This document shows, piece after piece, positions 8,309 to 15,836 of a DNA stretch of 32,222 nucleotides (positions within the stretch are counted from its first letter, which is position 1; each line of letters starts with the position of its first letter). The DNA is from Prolixibacteraceae bacterium (GTDB taxonomy: Bacteria; Bacteroidota; Bacteroidia; Bacteroidales; Prolixibacteraceae), in NCBI GenBank assembly GCA_016930365.1, contig JAFGGY010000069.1, forward strand, positions 1-32,222, in the 5' to 3' direction. The position numbers were made by a program, and so were the translations under genes. Below the pieces are notes generated by a model. It was not told the DNA's origin. It did not search any database and saw only the letters and a list, made by a program, of their open reading frames with translations.

Positions 8309-9910
8309 ATGATTGAATTAGCAATAGTTTCATTTTTGGCCGGTTTAGGTTTGTTTTTCTTTGGTTTACAAACCTTAACCCATTACTTAAAAATATTAAC
8401 CGGAAAGAAGGTTCGGAAATTAATTGTTCGGTTTACCAAAACCGCTGCTCATGGTATTTTTTTGGGAGGAATATTAATTACAGTTACTCAAAGCTTGTCG
8501 GCAATGGTATTTACCCTTATCGGAATGGCCCGGGCCAAAGCCATTGAAGTGAAACAGGCTTTACCAATTATTATCGGAGGCAATATTTTAGGCGGCGTTA
8601 TTATATTTCTTATTTCTTTCGATATTGAAGTTGTGATATTACTTGTTTTAGGGCTTTCGGCAATACTGTTAACAAGTACAAAATCAAAAAAATACATCAA
8701 TTATTTCGGTTTAATTTTTGGCTTGGCCTTGCTGTTTTTTGGATTATTTACAATGCAGTCGGGCGTTTCGCCATTAATTGAAATGCCCTGGATGCAGGAG
8801 GCTTTAATCAGTTCGCAAGGAAAATATATTGCTGTTTTTGTTATCGCAGCTCTAATTAGCCTGATTATTCATTCAACAATGGCTACAATTATTATAGGGC
8901 TGGCTTTAACAAGCTCAGGCTTGTTGAGTTTTCATGATGCAATGATGCTGGTGTATGGTGCCAATGTGGGGTCGTCGGTATTAACCTTTATTCTTTCGGC
9001 AAAAATTACGGGTAAAAGCAAGCAAATCGCCATGTTTCAGGGTTTTTATAATTTCATAGGAGCCTTGCTTGTTTTACCGCTTTTTGTTCTTGAGGTATAT
9101 GGAGAGATTCCTCTTGTGGGTGCTTTGGTTCATTCTTTAAGTGCAAATTTAGCCGTGCAAATGGCATTGTTATATACCATTTTTAATATCATTCCCGGCT
9201 TTTTATTACTTGCTACTTTGCCCATTGTCGGCAGGCTGTTAAATCGATTCTGGCCCGAAAGTCTGGAAGAAAAACTCGCTGCACCCAGGTTTATTTACAA
9301 TAATATTACCGACGATTCGGAGTCGGCTCTTCAATTATTAAAATTGGAGCAAGCCAATTTGCTTAATCTTATTTCGGCAACTTTTAATTTGTTGCGTCAT
9401 AAAGAAGGTCATTCGAAAATGGCTTCTTACATTGAAGGCTTCCAAAGTTTAAATACAACAATAAATGAAACCATTACCGAAATATCTGCTTCAAGCAAAT
9501 TGAACTTCGAGCAGTACGAAGCGTTAAATCAATCAATAACTATTCAGTCAAAATTGAAAACCTTATTTGGAAACATTGTTGCCCTTTCCGACAATTACAG
9601 GGTATTATCAAAAGCGGGGCACGGCGAACAATTTATTACCTCGTCGATTGAAGGGCTCGATGTTATTTTAATGACCCTTCAAGATGTTGTAAATCAAAAT
9701 AATAATGAAGATGCAGACTTGTTGCAGCTTATGACTTCAGAGGATGGCAATGGCATTAAAAAAGTGCGAAAAGCATATTTGTCGCATGAAAATAAACTTA
9801 ATGCAGACGAAAAGCTAAATTTGTTGGAAACCATGAACCGTTGCGAACGAATAATTAGATTAATGGGCGAGCTTGGTAAAGAATTTGTAAAAAGTTCATC
9901 TATAAAATAA
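8309..9910 (+). CDS. Na/Pi-cotransporter-like membrane protein with C-terminal PhoU-like domain
   Basis: The protein has 533 residues: about eight or nine hydrophobic segments up to residue 310, then a helical PhoU-like cytosolic region (about 330-533). It has the duplicated layout of the NptA/PNaS family, but the signature motifs are altered. Repeat 1 has TQSLSA (60-65) and GGNILG (90-95); repeat 2 has HSTMA (188-192) and GANVGSS (218-224). The family consensus is QSSSATT plus GANIGTT in both repeats. Substrate may therefore differ from phosphate, or the protein may be a sensor. It sits 35 bp after the STAS-kinase gene and 5 bp before a lipoprotein gene, so cotranscription is likely. Phosphate import is the default family role; the divergence makes it uncertain. 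Confidence 0.82.
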   Translation: MIELAIVSFLAGLGLFFFGLQTLTHYLKILTGKKVRKLIVRFTKTAAHGIFLGGILITVTQSLSAMVFTLIGMARAKAIEVKQALPIIIGGNILGGVIIFLISFDIEVVILLVLGLSAILLTSTKSKKYINYFGLIFGLALLFFGLFTMQSGVSPLIEMPWMQEALISSQGKYIAVFVIAALISLIIHSTMATIIIGLALTSSGLLSFHDAMMLVYGANVGSSVLTFILSAKITGKSKQIAMFQGFYNFIGALLVLPLFVLEVYGEIPLVGALVHSLSANLAVQMALLYTIFNIIPGFLLLATLPIVGRLLNRFWPESLEEKLAAPRFIYNNITDDSESALQLLKLEQANLLNLISATFNLLRHKEGHSKMASYIEGFQSLNTTINETITEISASSKLNFEQYEALNQSITIQSKLKTLFGNIVALSDNYRVLSKAGHGEQFITSSIEGLDVILMTLQDVVNQNNNEDADLLQLMTSEDGNGIKKVRKAYLSHENKLNADEKLNLLETMNRCERIIRLMGELGKEFVKSSSIK

Positions 9911-9915
9911 ATACG

Positions 9916-10881
9916 ATGATTATGAAACAGAAACAAAACAAAATAAATGCTATGCTGGCAATCATTTTGCTGGCAGCAATTTCACTTTTTGCATCTTGTA
10001 ATAAAGATGAAAATGAAAACAACTTTGACCCACAATGTCTGATATCTAAAATGAATGATGCATGGGTTGAGGACTGCGACGGTGAAAAGGATAGTATCAT
10101 TCGCCAAATCAGTTTTTCTTACAATGCTGATGATTTATTGTCAAAGTGGGGATGGGATAGCGGTGATTACAACCTGTTTGAATACAGCAACGGAAAACTA
10201 GCTAAGATTGAAGAGCACTGGAATGAGGAGGTAAATAACCTTCACTTCACTTGGGACGGTAATAAAGTTACACGGCAATCGTATTTGGGAGATGAACCCG
10301 GCATATCTAAAAGCATTATTGAATTGAATAGCAATAACGAAATTGTACGTGTGGATGGTTATTATAAATATAGCGGTGAATGGGTTCTTGATTGGTACGA
10401 AATATTTACCTGGCAAAGCGGCAATATTGTTAAGATTGAAGAATATTCTTTAGTTGAAGAGCAATCAGAAAAGAGTGCCAAAATCGAACGCCGGGATGTA
10501 TCCGGCATTGGGATTTTAAGCAATATACATTTGCCTAAGCAAGAAAATGTAAGGAACTCATTGTTGAAAAGCACATGCAGCAATTATGAACTTGTACTCA
10601 CAACTACCTATACGCATGACGATAAGAATAACCCTTTTCACATGCAACAAGCTTTAGGTTTGTGGAATCCATGGTCGCCATTGTTTCAATCAAAAAACAA
10701 CGTTGTTTCATGGACTAAAGTAGAATCCAACAATGTTGAAGAAGAAATATGGTCGGCAACAATGCAAATTGAGTATAATACACAGAACTTTCCGGGCAAA
10801 ATAATCATTATTGTAGATAACGACGATGAATGCTACTCGGAAGAAACAATAGAGTTTTCTTACGAAAATTGTGGAGGCTGA
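9916..10881 (+). CDS. DUF4595-like lipoprotein
   Basis: The 321-residue lipoprotein has signal sequence NAMLAIILLAAISLFASC, with the lipobox Cys in FASC followed by NKDENENN, an acidic-polar tether. The mature part has beta-hairpin-like units rich in W, Y and N (YNADDLLSKWGWDSGDYN; YSNGKLAKIEEHW; WDGNKVTRQSYLGD; WQSGNIVKIEEYS), which match the style of Bacteroidota DUF4595 and YD-type repeats. It starts 5 bp after the transporter stop codon, so it is probably translated from the same mRNA. Start could be ATG 9916 or ATG 9922; both give the same signal. The gene ends 1 bp before the convergent antitoxin-like gene. Function unknown. It shares its repeat style with the secreted protein at 1044-2831, at the other end of this run. 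Confidence 0.75.
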   Translation: MIMKQKQNKINAMLAIILLAAISLFASCNKDENENNFDPQCLISKMNDAWVEDCDGEKDSIIRQISFSYNADDLLSKWGWDSGDYNLFEYSNGKLAKIEEHWNEEVNNLHFTWDGNKVTRQSYLGDEPGISKSIIELNSNNEIVRVDGYYKYSGEWVLDWYEIFTWQSGNIVKIEEYSLVEEQSEKSAKIERRDVSGIGILSNIHLPKQENVRNSLLKSTCSNYELVLTTTYTHDDKNNPFHMQQALGLWNPWSPLFQSKNNVVSWTKVESNNVEEEIWSATMQIEYNTQNFPGKIIIIVDNDDECYSEETIEFSYENCGG

Positions 10882-10882
10882 T

Positions 10883-11098
10883 TTAAAAAACAATCATGCC
10901 TTCTTCTGCAATGTTCATTATGTCCTTGTCATTGGCAGCAGCCATATATGATTTAATGTATTCGGCTTTGTTTATCTGGTCGAGATAAATGGATAATGCT
11001 TTTTCAATGATTTTATTTTTAGGGATTGTTTGCTTTTTTGACAATTCGTTTAGCCTATCTAATAATGTATCGGGTAGTGAACTAGTAAAAGTTGTCAT
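10883..11098 (-). CDS. Ribbon-helix-helix (CopG/ParD-like) antitoxin-type DNA-binding protein
   Basis: With the ATG at 11098 the protein has 71 residues (MTTFTSSLPDTLLDRLNEL...). The N-terminal strand TTFTSSLPDTLLDRLNELSKK and the helix PKNKIIEKALSIYLDQINKAE fit the RHH fold of CopG/ParD antitoxins. An upstream in-frame ATG at 11125 would add MFTIHKHIL, which is not typical of the fold. No toxin ORF lies next to it on the minus strand: the stop is one base from the convergent lipoprotein stop, and the upstream neighbour runs the other way. It is therefore an orphan antitoxin or a plain small regulator, probably autoregulating through the 11099-11274 spacer. Confidence 0.7.
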   Translation of the reverse strand: MTTFTSSLPDTLLDRLNELSKKQTIPKNKIIEKALSIYLDQINKAEYIKSYMAAANDKDIMNIAEEGMIVF

Positions 11099-11274
11099 AA
11101 GTATATGCTTATGAATTGTAAACATAATACAGCAATATAAATAATGGGTTAAAAAAATCCAAAATTTTTCGGCATCATATTTGAATTTAGTCGGGTATGA
11201 TAATCGCGCTTAGATTTTTTGAATTATGAATGGCCAGATATTTTAAAAAATTGAAGCGTATAAAACTTAGAGCC

Positions 11275-12354
11275 ATGAAAAATTTAATCACATTCGTCTT
11301 ATTTCTGGTTATAACCGGAGCAGGACACATACATGCACAACAAATAGTTACAGTAAACGCTGTTAACTACGACATTAGTGATAACCTCAATCTTGAATCA
11401 GTGGCCTATATTTTTGGCGAATCGAAGGATCTTGCTGATTTTGAGCGCAAAATCAACGATCCGGAACTTCAAATTTCGAACCTCGATCTGAACAACGATG
11501 GTTATATCGATTATCTTCGGGTAGTTGAGGCTCACCAGGGAAATGTTTCGGTGGTAACCATTCAGTCGGTTTTAGGCCTCGATATATACCAGGATGTTGC
11601 GACCATCGATATTGAAGTGAAAAATAAACGAAAAGTATATGTTCAAGTGGTTGGCAATGAGTTTATATACGGACACAATTACATTATCGAACCAATATAT
11701 GTTCGCCGACCTGTAATATACAGCTATTTATGGAGTCCTCGGCGTGTAGTATGGGTTTCGCCTTATTACTGGGGCTATTATCCACGATATTACACCTATC
11801 ACCGTCCACGACCAGTTCATGTTTACCATCACTATGTTTACAGTAATTATCATCCGCGCATCAGGTATCATCACGTTCGTGTACGAAAAATGTGTAAAGC
11901 TCACACCTTACAAGCCAAAGTACATCGTAACGACTATGCCAAAACAAGACCCGATTATTCGTTTGAAAAGCGAAATAAAGGGATCGAAAATCATAGCGAA
12001 CTGAATTCCAGACGTTCGACAAGACCCAACACAGGGGTTCGTTCATCAAACCAACAAAAATCGGTATATAGCGGAGCTGAAAAATCAGTAAACAACAGGC
12101 GTTCGATTACAACACGAAGCCAGGTGTCAAAACAGTCAAGTGCAACAAAAAGTGCAACAATTAATAAGTATAGTCGGCCTGAGGCAAGCAATAAAAGTAC
12201 AAGTGTACAACCAAAATCAACCCGTTCAAGTTCAAGCTCGCAGGTTCGTAGTAGCCGGAGAGCAGAAAGACAATCGGTTGAAAGTCCACGGCGTTCAGCA
12301 ACATCTCAGCGGAGTTCAAAACAAAACGATTCAAACAACAGTAGAAGACGTTAA
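11275..12354 (+). CDS. Exported protein with Tyr/His/Pro-rich middle and Ser/Arg-rich C-terminal tail
   Basis: I chose the ATG at 11275 over 11230 because it begins a clean signal peptide (MKNLITFVLFLVITGAGHIHAQ). The mature protein has a globular N-terminal part of about 120 residues with an EF-hand-like Ca-site phrase (LDLNNDGYIDYLRV) and strands such as NVSVVTIQSVLGLDIYQDVATI. A Tyr/His/Arg/Pro-rich middle follows (WGYYPRYYTYHRPRPVHVYH). The last 135 residues are low-complexity, rich in Ser, Arg, Gln and Lys, ending SNNSRRR. Proteins with this layout occur in Bacteroidota as uncharacterised secreted proteins. The basic tail could bind acidic polymer or nucleic acid outside the cell. No catalytic motif was found and no partner gene is evident. 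Confidence 0.7.
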   Translation: MKNLITFVLFLVITGAGHIHAQQIVTVNAVNYDISDNLNLESVAYIFGESKDLADFERKINDPELQISNLDLNNDGYIDYLRVVEAHQGNVSVVTIQSVLGLDIYQDVATIDIEVKNKRKVYVQVVGNEFIYGHNYIIEPIYVRRPVIYSYLWSPRRVVWVSPYYWGYYPRYYTYHRPRPVHVYHHYVYSNYHPRIRYHHVRVRKMCKAHTLQAKVHRNDYAKTRPDYSFEKRNKGIENHSELNSRRSTRPNTGVRSSNQQKSVYSGAEKSVNNRRSITTRSQVSKQSSATKSATINKYSRPEASNKSTSVQPKSTRSSSSSQVRSSRRAERQSVESPRRSATSQRSSKQNDSNNSRRR

Positions 12355-12395
12355 TTGAAAATTGAAATGTTTACGGAATTGTTGTGCGGTCAAGA

Positions 12396-12405
12396 ATCAC
12401 GTGAT
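12396..12405. promoter_or_regulatory. Perfect palindrome ATCACGTGAT upstream of the methyltransferase promoter
   Basis: A 10-bp perfect palindrome lies about 30-40 bp upstream of the -7 box at 12434, near or over the -33 region. It could be an operator for the restriction-modification cassette. There is no separate controller-protein gene in the cassette. Confidence 0.35.
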
Positions 12406-12433
12406 GTTGTATAGAGAACTCTTGTTTAATGTT

Positions 12434-12441
12434 TATCTTTG
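12434..12441 (+). promoter_or_regulatory. Bacteroidota -7 box (TATCTTTG) for the restriction-modification cassette
   Basis: TATCTTTG matches TAnnTTTG perfectly and lies 27 bp before the GTG start at 12469. A possible -33 element GTTG (12406-12409) is spaced 24 bp away, a little long, so the upstream half is weak. Confidence 0.55.
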
Positions 12442-12468
12442 CAGGTATCATTAAAAAATTGAACTAAA

Positions 12469-13761
12469 GTGAAGACGACTCATAGAATAGTAAACGGAGA
12501 CAGCCGACAGATGAATTTTATTCCTGATAAATCGGTCAATTTAGTTATCACATCGCCACCTTACTGGCAACTAAAAGACTATGGAACAGAAAATCAAATC
12601 GGTTATCACGAAGATTATGAAACCTATATCAATAATCTCAATCTTGTTTGGAAAGAATGTCATCGCGTGCTTGATAATGGTTGCAGACTGTGTGTAAATA
12701 TTGGAGACCAATTTGCAAGGGCAGTCTATTATGGTCGATATAAAGTAATCCCTATCCGAACTGAAATAATTAAATTTTGTGAAAGTGTTGGATTTGACTA
12801 TATGGGGGCTATTATTTGGCAAAAGCAAACCACAACCAATACAACCGGTGGTGCATCTCTAATGGGAAGTTTTCCAACGCCAAGAAATGGAATTTTGTCA
12901 ATCGACTACGAGTTTATTTTATTATTCAAGAAGTTGGGCGTTTCTAAAATAAAAGTGAGTAAAGAAATAAAAGAACAATCTAAAATGACCACCGAAGAAT
13001 GGAAAGAATATTTCGCAGGTCATTGGAATTTTGGAGGGGTAAGACAAGATGGACATATAGCAATGTTTCCTGAAGAATTACCAAGAAGACTTATTAAGAT
13101 GTTTGCTTTTAAAGGCGAGACAGTTTTAGACCCTTTTATGGGAAGTGGAACAACATCATTAGCTGCACGAAATTTAGAAAGAAACTCAATTGGTTATGAA
13201 ATAAATCCCGAATTTATTGAAATAGCAAAAAGTAAATTAAACATCAACCAAGTTGATATTGCTGGTACTACGTATGAGTTTTTAACAGATGAAATCAACA
13301 TTGTCCCAGAAGAGGAGTTTGAAAACCTACCTTATCGCTTTGTTGATTTTCAATATTTTGATAAAAAAATTGACCCAAAAAAATTGCAATTTGGCTCAAA
13401 AATCGATAAAAATAGCGGACAAAGAGAGGAGTATTATTCTGTTAAGGAAGTTATAAGCTCAGAGTTAATTAAACTTAACAATGACCTTGTTGTTAGACTA
13501 ATTGGAGTTAAAGAGAAGAAAAGCGCAAATGGTTCAGCCAAGCAATTTATTTATGATAAAACAAAAGGGCAGAAAGTATTTATGAAGTTCGATAATCAAA
13601 AATATGACGAACAGAATAATTTAATGTGTTATTTATACTTGAAGAATAAAACATTCTTAAATGCACATTTAATAAAAGAAGGTTTTGTCGAACCAGACAC
13701 GGAAGCAGATTTTAAATATAAAAACAAGTTTTTAAGTTTAAACACATCAAATGGTGAATAA
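12469..13761 (+). CDS. Beta-class DNA methyltransferase with C-terminal degenerate SNase-like domain
   Basis: The protein has 430 residues and starts with GTG at 12469. Motif IV TSPPYW (28-33) comes before the AdoMet-binding motif I DPFMGSGTT (221-229), the order of beta-class N4-cytosine or N6-adenine methyltransferases; TSPPYW is typical of N4-cytosine enzymes such as M.MjaI. The last 130 residues (about 300-430) look like a staphylococcal-nuclease fold (LVVRLIGV, then YLYLKNKTFLNAHLIKEGF). The residues aligned with the nuclease metal and catalytic positions (D40, T41, E43, R87 of SNase) appear replaced by K, E, K and N, so this part is probably a binding domain, not a nuclease. The gene overlaps the next by 11 bp and is followed by an MjaI-like restriction gene, which suggests CTAG as target. 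Confidence 0.88.
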   Translation: MKTTHRIVNGDSRQMNFIPDKSVNLVITSPPYWQLKDYGTENQIGYHEDYETYINNLNLVWKECHRVLDNGCRLCVNIGDQFARAVYYGRYKVIPIRTEIIKFCESVGFDYMGAIIWQKQTTTNTTGGASLMGSFPTPRNGILSIDYEFILLFKKLGVSKIKVSKEIKEQSKMTTEEWKEYFAGHWNFGGVRQDGHIAMFPEELPRRLIKMFAFKGETVLDPFMGSGTTSLAARNLERNSIGYEINPEFIEIAKSKLNINQVDIAGTTYEFLTDEINIVPEEEFENLPYRFVDFQYFDKKIDPKKLQFGSKIDKNSGQREEYYSVKEVISSELIKLNNDLVVRLIGVKEKKSANGSAKQFIYDKTKGQKVFMKFDNQKYDEQNNLMCYLYLKNKTFLNAHLIKEGFVEPDTEADFKYKNKFLSLNTSNGE

Positions 13762-14275
13762 TTATTGGCTTGAGCATGAGAAAAAATTACTGAAAGCCAT
13801 CGAAAATGATGATGTGCCAAATGAAAAATTAGACAATGTAGATTTCAATAATTTAGAATCACATCAAGATATTGGTGTTGGTGGTGGTTGTTATTTGATA
13901 TGGACTAATGAGTCAGTTATTCATTCATTGCATAAAAACCCAATCCAAAAACCTTTTGATAATGGTGAATTAATATACAATGGTATAGCCAAGCACGATG
14001 TGGAAATACGAGTTTTTCATCATCTTTTCGGATTTGAAGATGCAGGTTGGGTGGGTATAAGTATTGATATATACACGAAAGCATCAAATAGTCATAGGAA
14101 AATGGCTTGTTCATCAAATGGCAAAGTATCTTTCATCAATAATTCCCAAATAAGAAATAAGAAACAACTTTTGAAATTGCACCTTTCCGAAGAAGGAAAA
14201 AATTATATAAACAACAGCGAGCAAAGCGTCTTTCATTTTAGAAATGGAATAAGCTTAAATGACGAGAAATATTAA
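13751..14275 (+). CDS. Small cassette protein, possible GIY-YIG-type nuclease
   Basis: The 174-residue protein starts inside the methyltransferase stop region (11-bp overlap), so it is translationally coupled. GGGCYLIWTNE (44-54) and ELIYNGIAKHDVEIRVFHHL (73-92) could be the two strands and helix of a GIY-YIG nuclease: Y48, Y76-N-G78, R87 and H90/H91 occupy the expected relative places. The canonical Gly-Ile-Tyr and Tyr-Ile-Gly are not exact and the late Glu is not clearly placed. GIY-YIG restriction enzymes exist (Eco29kI, Hpy188I types). Because an MjaI-like enzyme also follows, this could instead be an accessory protein. The family is not certain; its place in the restriction-modification cassette is. 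Confidence 0.45.
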   Translation: MVNNYWLEHEKKLLKAIENDDVPNEKLDNVDFNNLESHQDIGVGGGCYLIWTNESVIHSLHKNPIQKPFDNGELIYNGIAKHDVEIRVFHHLFGFEDAGWVGISIDIYTKASNSHRKMACSSNGKVSFINNSQIRNKKQLLKLHLSEEGKNYINNSEQSVFHFRNGISLNDEKY

Positions 14276-14327
14276 GATTTCAAGTTTAAGGTTTACTTCA
14301 TAACGGGTCTTACAAGCCTTTATCTTG

Positions 14328-14351
14328 TACGCATTGAAAAAGAATTGCGTA
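14328..14351. other. Short inverted repeat in the spacer before the restriction gene
   Basis: TACGCA (14328-14333) and TGCGTA (14346-14351) are complementary around 12 bases. The 151-bp spacer 14276-14426 contains nothing else I recognise. It might reduce or time restriction-gene expression, but this is a guess. Confidence 0.25.
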
Positions 14352-14426
14352 AAAATGGATTACCTAAACTTTGTTCCAATTTAACAGATAGATAATATGG
14401 CTAAAGAATAGATTTTAAATAGTGCG

Positions 14427-15038
14427 ATGAATCGCTTCCAACTGAACTTCAAAAGAAATGTTGGTCCAACATCAGAAAGTATCAGGCAATGTGAACCAAA
14501 AACATTGCAAGAGTGGAAAGATTATTATTTTTCAAATGTGCGTTCTAAAGACCATATAATTGACCTTGGTAGAAAACTCTACATAAAGATAACAGAAGTC
14601 ATTTCAGCTGAAGTAGAAGAAATCACAGAACAAGACTGCATTGACTATATGCTTCAACTTGTTATTGACAGAACCTTTGATGGTTATTGGACTGAAATAA
14701 AAACGATTTATGGTCAGCTCGAACAAGAGATCGGTTATAAAATTGAACCAGCCCCAGACAAGTGGGACAGACTTTTTAATGTTGACTTCTTTATCAAAAT
14801 CAAAGAAAGATACATCGGATTACAAATAAAGCCAGTTAATGAAGGAATTCAACTATCTCAAATATTCAAAGAAAAAGGTTTGCAACAAAAGACACACGAA
14901 AAGTTTAAACACAAATTCGGGGGGCAGGTCTTCTATATATTTTCTTCAAAAACAAATGGTAAGAAGGTAATAATGAATCCTGACATTATTGAAGAAATCA
15001 GGATGGAAATAAACCGACTCGAAGGGAGGGGTGTGTAA
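14427..15038 (+). CDS. MjaI-like type II restriction endonuclease
   Basis: The 203-residue protein resembles the MjaI restriction family (C^TAG), with an early phrase PKTLQEWKDYYFSNVRSKDH and a PD-(D/E)xK-type core: D120 in RLFNVDFFIKI and Q133-x-K135 in YIGLQIKP, a D-Q-K variant of the usual D-E-K. After the core comes HKFGGQVFYIFSS, a typical later strand. It lies 151 bp after the small cassette protein; that spacer has only a four-codon ORF (ATG 14397) and a small inverted repeat. The methyltransferase upstream would protect the host. Restriction specificity for CTAG is inferred from the family, not visible directly, and is supported by rarity of CTAG in this window. The family match is from memory of its features. 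Confidence 0.7.
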   Translation: MNRFQLNFKRNVGPTSESIRQCEPKTLQEWKDYYFSNVRSKDHIIDLGRKLYIKITEVISAEVEEITEQDCIDYMLQLVIDRTFDGYWTEIKTIYGQLEQEIGYKIEPAPDKWDRLFNVDFFIKIKERYIGLQIKPVNEGIQLSQIFKEKGLQQKTHEKFKHKFGGQVFYIFSSKTNGKKVIMNPDIIEEIRMEINRLEGRGV

Positions 15039-15067
15039 GAGACTGTAAATTAAACTACCCCAATGCT

Positions 15068-15832
15068 TTATCGATCCGTTCTCATTTCCGAAATTGCTTT
15101 TGCAATGCCCTGTGCGTTCGACATATTGGCTGTAGCATTAGGTTTGAACCCATGCGCTTCAACCTCGGCCGATGTGCTTGTGCCAATGCTTACCAAACGA
15201 AGTTTCGCTAAATCGGTTTTTCCTGTAAGTGTTTTTTTGAGATTTATAAACCCCGAAGGGCTTGTTAAAACGATGAACTCGTATTGATTATCGATAATTT
15301 TTTGAAGTATTTTTTCATCAACGTCTTTCGGCATGCGGTTTTCATAAACCACGATGCTTTCGCAACTGGCTTTTTTCGAAAGCATACCGGAAATAACGCC
15401 GCGGGCTAAGTTTCCTTCCGGAAAAAGGATGCGGTCGGTTTCTGTAATCTTATCCAACATGAATTCCGCCAGTTCTTTGCCCGTATTCCCGGGGTTTACA
15501 AGGGTCGTTTTGTTGCCGAATTCTTCCAGTATTTTTTGTGTAGTAGTTCCAACTACCGCCGTTTTAACGTTTGCAGGCAGGCTGTTTGTGCCATTCGTAT
15601 TTTTGTAATGATGAAAAAAATGCCGGATGCCATTGGGGCTGGTGAATACAATCCAACTGTATTGCTGAATGTTTTCAAGTTTTTCGAAGTCTGATTGGCT
15701 AAGCTTTGCCCGGTGTATTTCGATCATAGGCAGTTCAAGCAAGGTATATCCTTGTTTTTCGAGGAGTTGTTTCAGCTCGTTGTTTTGCCTTTTAGGCCGG
15801 GTTGAAATGATGTGTCGGTTCGAACTTGCCAT
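15068..15832 (-). CDS. hemD: Uroporphyrinogen-III synthase
   Basis: The 254-residue protein closes and inverts ring D of hydroxymethylbilane to form uroporphyrinogen III in heme/siroheme synthesis. Family features are the N-terminal IISTRPKRQNNELKQLLEKQG, WIVFTSPNGIRHFF (about 60-73) and the second-half FIVLTSPSGFINL. Sequence conservation in HemD is always low, so context helps: it follows hemC by 4 bp and hemA lies upstream, all on the minus strand. The start ATG at 15832 leaves a four-base gap after the hemC stop, consistent with coupled translation. Cytosolic. The gene ends 29 bp from the convergent restriction gene with no strong terminator seen between them. Confidence 0.9.
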   Translation of the reverse strand: MASSNRHIISTRPKRQNNELKQLLEKQGYTLLELPMIEIHRAKLSQSDFEKLENIQQYSWIVFTSPNGIRHFFHHYKNTNGTNSLPANVKTAVVGTTTQKILEEFGNKTTLVNPGNTGKELAEFMLDKITETDRILFPEGNLARGVISGMLSKKASCESIVVYENRMPKDVDEKILQKIIDNQYEFIVLTSPSGFINLKKTLTGKTDLAKLRLVSIGTSTSAEVEAHGFKPNATANMSNAQGIAKAISEMRTDR

Positions 15833-15836
15833 ATTT

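Noticed and set aside
11230-11274. Upstream ATG for the Ser/Arg-tail secreted protein
   Set aside because: It would place 15 very basic residues before a clean signal peptide; the ATG at 11275 fits better.
12140-12358. 72-residue frame inside the Ser/Arg-rich gene
   Set aside because: It is a shifted reading of the low-complexity tail with no start signal or known features.
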